Counted from the stretch's first letter, positions 1 to 8,113 are shown. The stretch is 21,402 nt of DNA from Thermohalobaculum sp039030715 (GCA_039030715.1 JBCCDU010000071.1:1-21402); one strand, 5' to 3'. The notes: a model not told the origin generated them from the sequence alone. Program-made: numbers and translations.

Positions 1-1717
1 TATGGTTCGTCCACATTATAACCGGCGGCTTCCATAAGCTCTGTAATCGCCCGATCATGAAAATCACTATTTTGACGAACGTCAAGCGCTGGTGGGAGCC
101 GACGTCCGGGCGGGGCGCGGGCGCGCTCTCCGCCACGGAATGACCAATCCGCGCCGCATCGATCTGCATATCGTCGCGCTGTACGGCGGCGCCGGAAACC
201 GTCTCGCCAGTTGCATGACCCGCCGGGCGTTGCCCGCGTGCTATCGCACCGCCAAAGGGCTCGGCAGGAACCAATCCGCGTCTTCTTTCGCCGATCTGAC
301 CCGCTTCGTCCGTGACTGTCGCCGGGATATCCGCCCGTAGCCCACCTCCGTCCACGAGGCTCGACAGCTGCGCAAGCTCGGGGCTCAGGCTCCATCCAGA
401 CTTCTGTGCAGCCACCTGGCAGCTTTCGATCAGAGCGCAGTTCTTCGCGACGCGCCGATGTGCCTTCATATCCCCATCGCGATAGGCGTTGATCAGACGC
501 AGGCTTATGGGATCGACACCCGTCGCCTCGGCCACCTTGTCCATATGGCACTCGATGGCGAAATCCACGCCCGTAATCCCAAAGCCCCGCATCGCGGTCG
601 AGGGCGTGCGGTTGGTGTAGACGCAGTACACATTCGAGGCGACATTCGGGATCGTATAAGGCCCTGGCAGATGCCCGGTCGATTTCTGCACGGCATAGCT
701 CGAAAGCCGCGTATAGGCGCCCGCATCGAAGAACCCGGTGAAGACCCGGGCGACGATCCGCCCATCGCGCATCACGCCATCCGTGATCCGCCAGCGCTCG
801 GCCCCGCGGGGGGCGCCGACCTGCATCTCCTCGGCCCGATCCCACATGAACTTCACGGGGCGCCCGGTCAGCCGCGCACCCAGAACGGCCATTGGCTCGT
901 GCAGACTATCGACCTTGCCGCCGAACCCGCCGCCTACCGTGCCACCGATAAAATGCAGTTTCGAGGAAGGCATCTCCAGAAACTTCGCCGTAGTACCGAG
1001 CGAGAAGAACAGGGCCTGAGTCGATGTATAGCAGACATAGCGGTCGTTCTGCTCCGGCGCCGAGATGGCCCCGCAGGTCTCCATCGGGGCCTGTTCGATC
1101 GGCGACATCTGATATTCGCCCTCGACGATGAGATCGGCCTCGCGCAGTGCAGCCTCGGGATCGCCAAAGCGCAGCTTCTGATGGTCGTAGCGGCCGTGGT
1201 ATTCGAAGGTGTTGCCGGGATAGGTCTCGTTGACCACCGGGGCGTCGGGTTTCAGCGCCTCCTCCGGGTCCAGCACATGGGGCAGCACGTCCCACTCGAC
1301 CCGCACGGCGTGGCAGGCCTGGCGCGCCAGGCGTTCACTCGTCGCGATCACCGCGCAGACCGGCTCGCCGATATAGGCCACCTTGGAATGCGCCAGCAGC
1401 GGCTCGTCATCCTTGCCGAAATTGATCAGGCTCAGCAGCGTGTTGATATTATGCGGCACGTCCTCGGACCGGATGATGCGCACCACCCCCTCCATCCGCT
1501 CCGCAGCCGAGGTGTCCAGCGCCACGATCCGCGCATGGTGATGGGGCGAGCGCACGCAGCGCATATGCAAAAGCCCATCGAACAGATGATCGTCATAAAA
1601 CGGCGTGCGCCCGGTCACGTGACCCAGAATGTCCTGGCGGATCACCGGCTGGCCGATTTCGTTCAGATCGTCGTTGCGCTCATCGGCGAACAGGTCCTTG
1701 CGGAACTCGATAGGCAT
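1..1717 (-). CDS. Xanthine dehydrogenase-family molybdopterin-binding large subunit, 3' end outside window
   Basis: Catalytic molybdenum-cofactor subunit of a three-subunit hydroxylase of the xanthine/aldehyde dehydrogenase family, which oxidises a small organic substrate with water as oxygen donor. The ATG at 1717 overlaps the stop of the 2Fe-2S subunit, and the frame stays open for 572 codons to the left edge. Visible family features are the N-terminal a/b-hammerhead region (about residues 20-130), GGTVGGGFGGK (255-265) and AMRGFGITG (372-380), both cofactor-contacting segments. The CO dehydrogenase signature with the active-site cysteine (CSFR) is not where it would be expected, so this is not a CoxL of the CO-oxidising type. 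Family members are usually about 750-800 residues; the second molybdenum domain with the catalytic glutamate is not in view. Beyond about residue 480 (positions 1-280) the translation no longer resembles the family. The substrate is unknown. Confidence 0.85.
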   Translation of the reverse strand, partial: MPIEFRKDLFADERNDDLNEIGQPVIRQDILGHVTGRTPFYDDHLFDGLLHMRCVRSPHHHARIVALDTSAAERMEGVVRIIRSEDVPHNINTLLSLINFGKDDEPLLAHSKVAYIGEPVCAVIATSERLARQACHAVRVEWDVLPHVLDPEEALKPDAPVVNETYPGNTFEYHGRYDHQKLRFGDPEAALREADLIVEGEYQMSPIEQAPMETCGAISAPEQNDRYVCYTSTQALFFSLGTTAKFLEMPSSKLHFIGGTVGGGFGGKVDSLHEPMAVLGARLTGRPVKFMWDRAEEMQVGAPRGAERWRITDGVMRDGRIVARVFTGFFDAGAYTRLSSYAVQKSTGHLPGPYTIPNVASNVYCVYTNRTPSTAMRGFGITGVDFAIECHMDKVAEATGVDPISLRLINAYRDGDMKAHRRVAKNCALIESCQVAAQKSGWSLSPELAQLSSLVDGGGLRADIPATVTDEAGQIGERRRGLVPAEPFGGAIARGQRPAGHATGETVSGAAVQRDDMQIDAARIGHSVAESAPAPRPDVGSHQRLTFVKIVIFMIGRLQSLWKPPVIMWTNH

Positions 1718-2193
1718 CAGGCGACCCTCCCCTGGCGTGCGGCGGCCAGGATCGCGTCGACAATCGGCTCGTAGCCCGTACAGCGGCAGAGATTGCCCGA
1801 GATCGCCTCGATCACCTCCGCACGCGACGGATTGGGGTTGTCATCCAGCAACGCCCGCGCCGCCATCAGCATGCCGGAGGTGCAATAGCCGCATTGCGCC
1901 GCAAAGCCCTCGATAAAAGCCGTCTGCAACGGATCGAGATCCGGGCCGTTCGCCAGCCCAGCCACCGTGCGTATCTCGCGCCCGGCGATGGTCTCGGCCA
2001 GGATCAGGCAGGAGAGTTGCGGCTGACCATCCACTAGCACCGTGCAGGCCCCGCAGGTTCCCTGCCCACAACCCCATTTCGGTGTGAGATCGCCGACGCC
2101 ACGGCGCAGCGCATCCAAAAGATTGGCACCTGGATCGACGAAGGTCGCCGCCTCGGCCCCATTCAGCGTGAAGGTCACCGGTGTCTTGGCCAT
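1717..2193 (-). CDS. 2Fe-2S iron-sulfur subunit of xanthine dehydrogenase-family hydroxylase
   Basis: Electron-transfer subunit of 158 residues, the usual size for a CoxS/XdhC-type small subunit. It carries two [2Fe-2S] sites: a plant-ferredoxin-type cluster bound by Cys42, Cys47, Cys50 and Cys62 (CGQGTCGAC motif), and an all-helical C-terminal cluster with Cys101, Cys104, Cys136 and Cys138 (CGYC...CRC). It passes electrons from the molybdenum centre to the FAD subunit. The ATG at 2193 is chosen because the protein then starts directly with the ferredoxin fold; the same frame is open further upstream, but that part lies inside the FAD subunit gene. The start overlaps the FAD-subunit stop and the stop overlaps the large-subunit start (both ATGA), indicating translational coupling in the order FAD, Fe-S, Mo that is typical of cox-like operons. 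Confidence 0.95.
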   Translation of the reverse strand: MAKTPVTFTLNGAEAATFVDPGANLLDALRRGVGDLTPKWGCGQGTCGACTVLVDGQPQLSCLILAETIAGREIRTVAGLANGPDLDPLQTAFIEGFAAQCGYCTSGMLMAARALLDDNPNPSRAEVIEAISGNLCRCTGYEPIVDAILAAARQGRVA

Positions 2194-2987
2194 CAGCGAT
2201 CCTCCCACAACAGGGTCCGGCGCAGATGCACGGGCGCTACCTCGGCCCGATACCATGCGGAAGCGAGCGCATCGTCGGGTGGCGCAAGTCCCTCCAGCGC
2301 CACATCCAAGGCGGGCGCAATCCCGGCCGCATCCAGCGCTCGTCCCTCCAGCGCCTGCTCCGCCGTGTGGGCGCGCAACGGCGTCGAGCCCATTGCGCCG
2401 AATGCGATGCGCACATTCGCCAACCGCCCGGCGGAGCGGTTGAGCCATGCCGCGATCGACATGACCGAAACGCCCTTGGGTTTCACTCGGCTGACCTTGC
2501 GAAACCGGAATGTATCGCCAGCCGGGCGCGAGATCGCGACAGCCCGCACCAGTCCAGACCTGTCACGATTGGCGAAAAACACCTCCAACGGCTGCTCGCT
2601 GCCATCGGCCATCTGCGCCACGCCGTCCAGCGCCAGCAGCGCCGTTGCCAGATCGCCATAGGGATGGGGTGCGTGCAGATTACCGCCCACGGTCGCCATG
2701 TTGCGGATCGCCGGACCACCGACCGCCCGTGCCGCCGGCGCCAGGAAGGCCAAATCTCGCGCCCCCAAGATCGCGGCCATGGTAACGCCCGCGCCAAGGA
2801 CGATGCGATTACCCTCCTGCCGGATCTCGCCAAGTGCGGGGTCTGTCGTCCGCAACACCCGGCGAAAGCCAGGATCGCCATAGTTCACCGCCCGCATGAC
2901 CAGCGTGCCACCGCCCAGATAACGCGCATCCGGCCCAAGGGCGTCCTGCACCTCGGCCAGCGTCCGGTAAGTCGCGACCTCAAGCAT
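2193..2987 (-). CDS. FAD-binding medium subunit of xanthine dehydrogenase-family hydroxylase
   Basis: Flavoprotein subunit of 264 residues that receives electrons from the iron-sulfur subunit and hands them to the final acceptor. FAD-contact segments of the CoxM/CutM family are visible as YLGGGT (residues 23-28) and ATVGGNLHAPHPYGD (98-112); the C-terminal third (about 165-264) is the usual CO_deh_flav_C domain. The ATG at 2987 gives the family-typical N-terminus MLEVATYRTLAE; the frame is open further upstream, but that stretch overlaps the SRPBCC gene and does not look like the family. The gene overlaps the preceding SRPBCC gene by 8 bases and the following Fe-S gene by 4, so it is embedded in the operon. 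It is slightly shorter than many homologues (about 280-290 residues) but no motif is missing. Confidence 0.93.
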   Translation of the reverse strand: MLEVATYRTLAEVQDALGPDARYLGGGTLVMRAVNYGDPGFRRVLRTTDPALGEIRQEGNRIVLGAGVTMAAILGARDLAFLAPAARAVGGPAIRNMATVGGNLHAPHPYGDLATALLALDGVAQMADGSEQPLEVFFANRDRSGLVRAVAISRPAGDTFRFRKVSRVKPKGVSVMSIAAWLNRSAGRLANVRIAFGAMGSTPLRAHTAEQALEGRALDAAGIAPALDVALEGLAPPDDALASAWYRAEVAPVHLRRTLLWEDR

Positions 2988-3426
2988 CGGCGATCCCCAT
3001 GTGCGCGGCGATGGCGTCGAACCCGGCGACATAGACGCCGTTGGCCACCAGATCGGCCAATTCATCCTCGCGGCCCTTGGGCGTGTCGAACCGGCTCTCC
3101 CATTCCCACATCGTGCGGTCGCCATCGGTCACGGGATAAAGCCTCACATGGGCGACATAGTTGAAAAGCGGAACCTCGGTATCCAGCAGGCAGTACGAGA
3201 AGGTCTGCTCCAGATCCGAAAGCGTCAGCAATTGCTCGCGCAAGGTCTCACCGCTTTCCAGTCGGAAGTTGCGCACGCAGCCGACGCAATCTGCCGGGCG
3301 AGCTCGTTCGATCTGACTGGCGGCGACGGCAGGATGCCAGCGATCATGACCATTGAAATCGCGGATCACATCCCAGACTGCCTCCACCGGAGCATCTATC
3401 ACGGTGCTGCGGATCACGCGCGCCAA
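2980..3426 (-). CDS. SRPBCC (START-like/polyketide cyclase-type) protein, copy 1
   Basis: 148-residue protein with the layout of the SRPBCC/Bet v 1-like fold: an N-terminal strand followed by APVEAVWDVIRDFNG, and a C-terminal helix with GFDA. Members bind hydrophobic small molecules, and in cox-type operons a relative (CoxG) accompanies the molybdenum hydroxylase; a substrate-handling or membrane-recruitment role is inference. The start is a TTG at 3426, one base after the stop of copy 2. It is preferred because it aligns exactly with the ATG-started MARV of copy 2. By eye roughly 45% of residues match copy 2, including W18, RDFNG (22-26), WHP, VGCxRNF and LREQLL, so the pair arose by tandem duplication. 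The 3' end overlaps the FAD-subunit gene by 8 bases. Confidence 0.85.
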   Translation of the reverse strand: MARVIRSTVIDAPVEAVWDVIRDFNGHDRWHPAVAASQIERARPADCVGCVRNFRLESGETLREQLLTLSDLEQTFSYCLLDTEVPLFNYVAHVRLYPVTDGDRTMWEWESRFDTPKGREDELADLVANGVYVAGFDAIAAHMGIADA

Positions 3427-3427
3427 C

Positions 3428-3865
3428 TCAGCCCCCGAAATGCCGCTTCAGGGCGTCGAAGCCACCCTGGAACACATTGCTGCCGATGCCTTCGACCAGA
3501 TCGTTTTCGTCCTCCGGCGCACAGGAAAATTCCGCCGACCATTCGATGAAACACCGCTCGCCCTCGGTCACCGGGGTCAGCCGAAGCGTGGCGATATAGT
3601 CGCTGAGCGGCATCGGGCTCTCCAGGATCGCATAGGTGCAGAACATGTCATAGTCGCTGAGGCCCAGAAGCTGCTCGCGCAGATTGTCCCCGTTCTGGAG
3701 GCTGAAGTTGCGGATGCAGCCAACCTTGTCGCTGGGCAGCGCATCCTCGATCCGGCTGTCGCGGATGCGCGGGTGCCATTTCGGCAAACCGTTGAAGTCG
3801 CGCACGCGCTCCCACACCTGCTGGGCAGGCGCATTGATGACCGAGGAGACATAGACCCGCGCCAT
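3428..3865 (-). CDS. SRPBCC (START-like/polyketide cyclase-type) protein, copy 2
   Basis: 145-residue SRPBCC-fold protein, tandem paralogue of the next gene downstream. Shared landmarks are MARV at the N-terminus, APxxxVW, RDFNG, WHP, the VGCIRNF segment in the middle, LREQLLGLSD, PVTEGER and the C-terminal GFDA-x3-H-x-G. No signal peptide or membrane segment is seen, so it should be cytoplasmic. The ATG at 3865 overlaps the flotillin-like gene's stop (ATGA), which fixes the start and argues for coupled expression. The fold suggests binding of a hydrophobic ligand inside a curved sheet, possibly the substrate or product of the molybdenum hydroxylase encoded downstream. The fold call is good but the ligand is unknown. 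Confidence 0.85.
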   Translation of the reverse strand: MARVYVSSVINAPAQQVWERVRDFNGLPKWHPRIRDSRIEDALPSDKVGCIRNFSLQNGDNLREQLLGLSDYDMFCTYAILESPMPLSDYIATLRLTPVTEGERCFIEWSAEFSCAPEDENDLVEGIGSNVFQGGFDALKRHFGG

Positions 3866-6504
3866 CAGGAGCCGCCCTCATCCTTGGGCTTGGGTGCATT
3901 GGCGGCCTCGTTGGCGACCCGCTGCATGTCGGCGGCCTCGCGGATCAGACCCGATTGCTTGGCCAGATTGGCGCCGTCGATGCCGATATCGTGCATCAGT
4001 TCGTCGATCATCGGCGCCTGGACGCGATAACGCAGGGCCGAGTTGATCACCTCATCCGTCGGACTGCCACGGGCGGTACCATCGCCGAAGGCACCTGCGC
4101 CGGCCCCGCCGAGCTCCATGATCTTGATCTCGTTGATTTTCTCCAGCGGTTTGACCTGGGCGGCAATGATCCCTTCGAGCCGGGTGAGCAGATTGCGCCT
4201 GAAGAGCGAGGCACGGGCTTCGTCGGTGAGGATGTTCTCCGCCTCGTTGACCAGCTTTTGCGCTTCGGCCTCCACTGCGGCCCGCACCTTGGCAGCTTCG
4301 GCGGCAAGTCTCGCCTCGGCGGCCTCCTTCTCGGCCCGGGTGACATCGACGGATTTCGCGCGCTCGGCCTCTTCGGTCGCGCGGGCTGTCTCGACCTTCT
4401 CGGCAGCTTCGGCGGCACGGGCGCGGGCGGCATCGGCCTCGATCGCCGCAGCGCTTTCCTCCAACGATTTGCCGTAGAGCGCGATGGCCTTCTCCATCGT
4501 CGCTTCCTGCACCCGCTTCTCACGTTCGATCTCCAGGCGGCGACGTTCGGTCTGATGCTCGATCCGTGCATCGTCGAGCCCGCGTTCCGAGGCGATCTGA
4601 CTGCGTTCAATCGCCTCCTGGCTGGCGATCTCCACTTCCCGCAGAGCCTTAGTCCGCTCGATTTCCAGCTCTTCCAACGCCTTGCGTCGGGCGATCTGGC
4701 GGGCCTCGATGGCTTCCTCCTTGGCGATCTCGGCGGCGCGGGTCTTGGCCTCCTCCTCGATCCGGGCGGCATTGATCATCTCCTGCGCCGCGATATTGGC
4801 CTGATCGACGGCGCGGTTGCGGGCGATCTCGCGTTCGCGCAGATCCTGCTCATAGGCGATGCGCTCGGCGGCGAGTTTCTTCTCCTTTGCAATGCGCGCG
4901 GCCTCCACCGCTTCGGCCTTGGCCTGCTCGCGCTCCTCCACGCTCTCCTGGCTTTGGATCCGCTCGAAGGCGACCTGCTTGTCCTGAGCGATGCGCGCGG
5001 TCTCGACCGCCTCGCGCGCGGCAATCTCAGCCTCGTCTACCGCCTGATTGCGCGCGATCTCCAGTGATCGGGTCTCGCGGTCCGAGCTTATGCGGGTAGA
5101 GGCGACAGACTTCTCCTGCATGATCCGCAGCTTCTCGGCGGCTTCGCGGGCGGCGATCTCGGCTTCCTGCACAGACAAATCGCGGGCGACCTCCTTTTCG
5201 CGCGTGGTCTGTTCATAGGCGATCTGCGCCTCGGTCACCGCGCGCTCTTGCGCAATGCGGGCTTTCTCAACCTCCTCGCGGGCGGTGATCCCGGCGGCAT
5301 CTACGGCTTTCTGTCGCTCGATCTCCTCGGACTGGGTCTTGCGCTCCTTGGCGATGCGCGCCTCCTCGATGACCTGCTCCTGCGCGATACGGGCCTTCTC
5401 TACAGCTTCACGCGCGGCAATCTCGGCGGCATCGGTTTCCTGTTGAGTGCGGATCTGCTCCTCGCGCACGGCGCGTTCCTGCAGGATGCGGGCCTTCTCA
5501 ACCTCCTCGCGGGTCGCGATCTCGGCCTGGTCGATGGTGCGTTGCCGGTCGATCTCGCGTTGGCGGATCTCGCGTTCAGAGGCGATGCGGGCCTCCGAGA
5601 TCTGGCGTTCATTGGCAATCCGCGCCGTTTCGATCGCCTCACGGCTCAGCAGCGTCGCCTGCTCGGCGTCCCTCTCGCGTTCCGAGCGCTCACGGGCCAG
5701 TTCGGCGCGCTGCTGGGCACGGCGGAATTCGATCTCGCGCTCCTGCTCCAGCCGCGCATTCTCGCTGTCGCGCTCGATATTCAGTGCCTCTTTCTCGGCC
5801 TCCAGATTGCGCGCCCTGATCTTGATCATGGCGTCCTGTTCGATATCGTTGCGCAGCTTGCGGCGCTCCTCAATCGCCTCGATCACGCTGGTCAGACCCT
5901 CCGCATCGAAGCGGTTCGAGGGGTTGAAGTACTCGATATCCGTCTGGTCGATATCGGTGATCGCGACGCTTTCCAGCTCCAGCCCGTTCTTGTCGAGCCC
6001 GCTTTGCGCCATCTCCAGAACGCGCGCGACATAGGCGTTGCGGTTCTCGTGGACCTCCTCCAGCGTCATTTCCGAGGCAACGGTGCGCAGTGCCGAGATA
6101 AACTTGCCGGAGAGGAGATCGTGCAACCGCTCCTGCTCCAGCGTCCTGCGGCCCAGCGTGGATGCGGCCAGTGACACGGCCTCGCGCGTCTGGCGCACTC
6201 TCACATAGAATTCCGCGTCCACGTCGATGCGCAGCCGGTCCTTGGTGATCAGCGCCTCGTCCTTCTCGCGGGTCACTGCGAGCTGCATCGAGTTCATGTT
6301 GACCGGCGTGATGTCGTGGATGATCGGCCAGACGAAGGCGCCACCGTCGATCACCACCCGCTCGCCCAGGAACCCGGTGCGCACGAACGCCACCTCCTTG
6401 GTCGAGCGACGATAGAGCCAGTGCATCACCCAATAGGTGATGAAGATGACGATGACGGCTGCGATCAGCCACAGGATCAGTTGTCCGATCAGTTGTCCGG
6501 TCAT
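3865..6504 (-). CDS. Flotillin-like SPFH/Band 7 protein with giant hendecad coiled coil
   Basis: 879-residue membrane-anchored protein. Residues about 8-28 form a single hydrophobic segment at the N-terminus, followed by an SPFH/Band 7 domain (about 30-200). A charged helical region then leads into about 35 consecutive 11-residue repeats (288-672), an alanine/glutamate-rich helix (about 673-760) and a flotillin-like C-terminal part (GIIAAQVKPLEKINEIKIMELGG, in two pieces from about 778). YqiK and FloA-class proteins assemble into large membrane scaffolds that organise microdomains; most flotillins are roughly 450-700 residues, so this one is long because of the repeats. The ATG at 6504 has a GGGAGGA ribosome binding site about 8 bases upstream. 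It follows a SIMPL-domain gene by 54 bases and overlaps the SRPBCC gene downstream. Its place between transporter and hydroxylase genes suggests it clusters them at the membrane, which is inference. Confidence 0.88.
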   Translation of the reverse strand: MTGQLIGQLILWLIAAVIVIFITYWVMHWLYRRSTKEVAFVRTGFLGERVVIDGGAFVWPIIHDITPVNMNSMQLAVTREKDEALITKDRLRIDVDAEFYVRVRQTREAVSLAASTLGRRTLEQERLHDLLSGKFISALRTVASEMTLEEVHENRNAYVARVLEMAQSGLDKNGLELESVAITDIDQTDIEYFNPSNRFDAEGLTSVIEAIEERRKLRNDIEQDAMIKIRARNLEAEKEALNIERDSENARLEQEREIEFRRAQQRAELARERSERERDAEQATLLSREAIETARIANERQISEARIASEREIRQREIDRQRTIDQAEIATREEVEKARILQERAVREEQIRTQQETDAAEIAAREAVEKARIAQEQVIEEARIAKERKTQSEEIERQKAVDAAGITAREEVEKARIAQERAVTEAQIAYEQTTREKEVARDLSVQEAEIAAREAAEKLRIMQEKSVASTRISSDRETRSLEIARNQAVDEAEIAAREAVETARIAQDKQVAFERIQSQESVEEREQAKAEAVEAARIAKEKKLAAERIAYEQDLREREIARNRAVDQANIAAQEMINAARIEEEAKTRAAEIAKEEAIEARQIARRKALEELEIERTKALREVEIASQEAIERSQIASERGLDDARIEHQTERRRLEIEREKRVQEATMEKAIALYGKSLEESAAAIEADAARARAAEAAEKVETARATEEAERAKSVDVTRAEKEAAEARLAAEAAKVRAAVEAEAQKLVNEAENILTDEARASLFRRNLLTRLEGIIAAQVKPLEKINEIKIMELGGAGAGAFGDGTARGSPTDEVINSALRYRVQAPMIDELMHDIGIDGANLAKQSGLIREAADMQRVANEAANAPKPKDEGGS
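4489..5643 (-). repeat. Tandem 33-bp/11-residue hendecad repeat array inside the flotillin-like gene
   Basis: Residues 288-672 divide without gaps into 35 units of 11 residues. Many group into 44-residue super-units of four: REAVEKARIAQ, then E-x-x-V-x-EARIA-x, then ER-x-T-x-x-x-EIAR, then x-x-AVD-x-AEIAA. Isoleucine or valine at position 9 and the preceding A/E-R are the most constant. At DNA level the period is 33 bases, but copies are diverged, so the array is old rather than a recent slippage expansion. Hendecads are expected to form long, nearly straight or slightly right-handed coiled coils, about 55-60 nm if one continuous helix (385 residues at 0.15 nm per residue). Confidence 0.9.
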
Positions 6505-6558
6505 GGTTGCATCCTCCCTCGGACCATCTCGATTTCTCGTCCGTTGTCCGGCATCGTG

Positions 6559-7284
6559 TTATTCCGTCAGATAGAATTCGATTGTCGTGATCACGCGGAC
6601 CAGCTTGTCGATCTCGAAGAACTCGCTGTTCGGATCTCCGGTGTCACGGATCGAGAAGTTGCCCTGACGCGCCTCGCGGATGGCGCCGACCTCGACCCCC
6701 GCGTTGCTGGCAAACTCCTCGGCGGCGAGCCGCGCGTTCTCGGTGGCTTCACGCAGCATTGCCGGCTTGATCGTGTTCAGGTCCGTGAACATGTACCGTG
6801 GTGAGCCAGGATCGACTTCCAAGCCCTGCGTGATCAGGCCCGACAGAGCCTTTTCCGCGGGTTTGATCAAATCGACCTGACCGGTATCCACCGTAAGGCT
6901 GCCCGACAGCTCGAACGATTGATCGATGATCAGACCCTCTTGATTGCGGAACGTGCGGTCATAGACATCGACCGCATAGATTTCGACATCCGCCTCCTCG
7001 ATGCCGACGCTGGCGAGCCGCTCCAGGATCTGGCGCTCGATCGCCGCCAGTTCCGGCGCCACCACCGGCAGGTCCGCCCTTGTCGCAGCGTTTACGCCGT
7101 ATCGTATCGACCAGACCACGCGATCCGCCTTCACCGTCCGCTCGGAGAGGCCCCGTACAGTCGCCGAATTGGCGTAGATCTTGGCCGCAAGCATGGTTTG
7201 GCCGATGAAGTAGCCAGCGACCGCAATGCCCGCCGCGAGGAAGAGCCCAGCAAACGCGATACCGAGATGTGAGGATCGATCCAT
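6559..7284 (-). CDS. SIMPL-domain (DUF541) membrane-anchored protein
   Basis: 241-residue protein with an N-terminal hydrophobic segment (about residues 7-24, GIAFAGLFLAAGIAVAGYF) serving as signal anchor, then SATVRGLSERTVKADRV, the start of the SIMPL/DUF541 domain, which fills the rest. The family is widespread in bacteria, mostly periplasmic or cell-surface, and its biochemical role is not settled. The ATG at 7284 lies 4 bases after the stop of the TIM-barrel gene; a TTG at 7299 in the same frame would add five residues and overlap that gene, and is less likely. No strong ribosome binding site precedes either start, which fits translation coupled to the upstream gene. It is followed directly by the flotillin-like gene, suggesting that the two membrane proteins act together; this is inference. 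Confidence 0.88.
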   Translation of the reverse strand: MDRSSHLGIAFAGLFLAAGIAVAGYFIGQTMLAAKIYANSATVRGLSERTVKADRVVWSIRYGVNAATRADLPVVAPELAAIERQILERLASVGIEEADVEIYAVDVYDRTFRNQEGLIIDQSFELSGSLTVDTGQVDLIKPAEKALSGLITQGLEVDPGSPRYMFTDLNTIKPAMLREATENARLAAEEFASNAGVEVGAIREARQGNFSIRDTGDPNSEFFEIDKLVRVITTIEFYLTE

Positions 7285-7288
7285 GATC

Positions 7289-8113
7289 TCAGCGCCCAAT
7301 CCGTTTGAATTTCGCCGTCTGCTCGGTCAGTGCGATTTCGGTCGGCAGACGCTCCATCGACGAGGCGCCATAGAAGCCGTGGCAATTGCTGGTGTTCTTC
7401 AGAACGAACTCCGCATCCTCCGGCATCGCAACCGGTCCACCGTGCACCAGCACGATGGCGTCGGGATTGACCTCCAGCGCAGCCGACGCCCATTCGTCGG
7501 TCAAGGCCGGAGCTTGCTCCAGTGTCACCCCGGTTTCGGCACCGATTGAGCCGCCGGTTGTCAGGCCCAGATGGCAGACGATGATATCCGCCCCCGCCTC
7601 GGCCATTGCCACCGCATCCTGGGGCGAGAACACGTAGGGTGTGGTCAGCATGTCCTTCTGGTTCGCCATCCGTACCAGATCGACCTCCAGCGCATAGGAC
7701 ATGCCCGTTTCCTCCAGATTGGCGCGGAACGTGCCGTCGATCAGCCCAACGGTTGGAAAGTTCTGAATGCCGGAGAACCCCGCCTGCTTGATCTGATCCA
7801 GGAACCGGTCCATCAGGCGGAACGGGTCGGAGGCGCACACACCCGCCAGAACAGGTGTGTTCTTGACCACAGGCAGAACCTCGCCCGCCATCTCCATCAC
7901 CACCCCATTCGCGTCGCCATAGGGCATCAGTCCCGCCAGACTGCCGCGCCCAGCCATGCGGTAGCGGCCCGAATTGTAGATCACGATCAGGTCGATCCCG
8001 CCCGCCTCCTCGCATTTCGCCGAGAGGCCTGTGCCGGCGCCACCCCCGACAATCGGCTCGCTCCGGTCGCGCATGGCGCGGTATTTCTTCATCAGCTCAG
8101 AGCGGTCGAACAT
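7289..8113 (-). CDS. PEP-hydrolase-family TIM-barrel protein (Tm-1 C-terminal-domain homologue)
   Basis: 274-residue protein of the phosphoenolpyruvate hydrolase-like family (Pfam PEP_hydrolase, also named TIM-barrel signal transduction protein). Characteristic stretches are PIVGGGAGTGLSAK (residues 20-33), GGIDLIVIYNSGRYRMAGRGS (in two pieces, 38-58), PVLAGVCASDP, IQNFPTVGLIDG, ADIIVCHLGLTTGG and VLVHGGP, which fit successive barrel strands. The enzymatic activity of most members is undefined, and the family name should not be read as proof of PEP hydrolysis here. The ATG at 8113 has AAGGAAG 8 bases upstream. It sits 61 bases after a UPF0261 gene. In plants the Tm-1 protein joins a UPF0261 domain to this same barrel domain, so the two products probably work together. 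Confidence 0.88.
   Translation of the reverse strand: MFDRSELMKKYRAMRDRSEPIVGGGAGTGLSAKCEEAGGIDLIVIYNSGRYRMAGRGSLAGLMPYGDANGVVMEMAGEVLPVVKNTPVLAGVCASDPFRLMDRFLDQIKQAGFSGIQNFPTVGLIDGTFRANLEETGMSYALEVDLVRMANQKDMLTTPYVFSPQDAVAMAEAGADIIVCHLGLTTGGSIGAETGVTLEQAPALTDEWASAALEVNPDAIVLVHGGPVAMPEDAEFVLKNTSNCHGFYGASSMERLPTEIALTEQTAKFKRIGR

Noticed and set aside
1..1717. Aerobic CO dehydrogenase large subunit (CoxL)
   Set aside because: The active-site CSFR-type motif is not found; AMRGFG is present at the equivalent region, as in broader xanthine/aldehyde dehydrogenase relatives.
458..1774. A 438-codon open frame on the plus strand
   Set aside because: It is antisense to the molybdenum subunit, whose minus-strand frame contains clear cofactor-binding motifs. 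The plus-strand translation has none.
4489..5643. 33-base periodic DNA resembling a CRISPR array or satellite repeat
   Set aside because: Units are contiguous coding repeats without spacers and are diverged at DNA level while conserving protein pattern.
3955..6174. Leucine/glycine/aspartate-rich repetitive open frames on the plus strand
   Set aside because: Their periodicity mirrors the hendecad repeats of the flotillin-like gene on the opposite strand; they are shadows.
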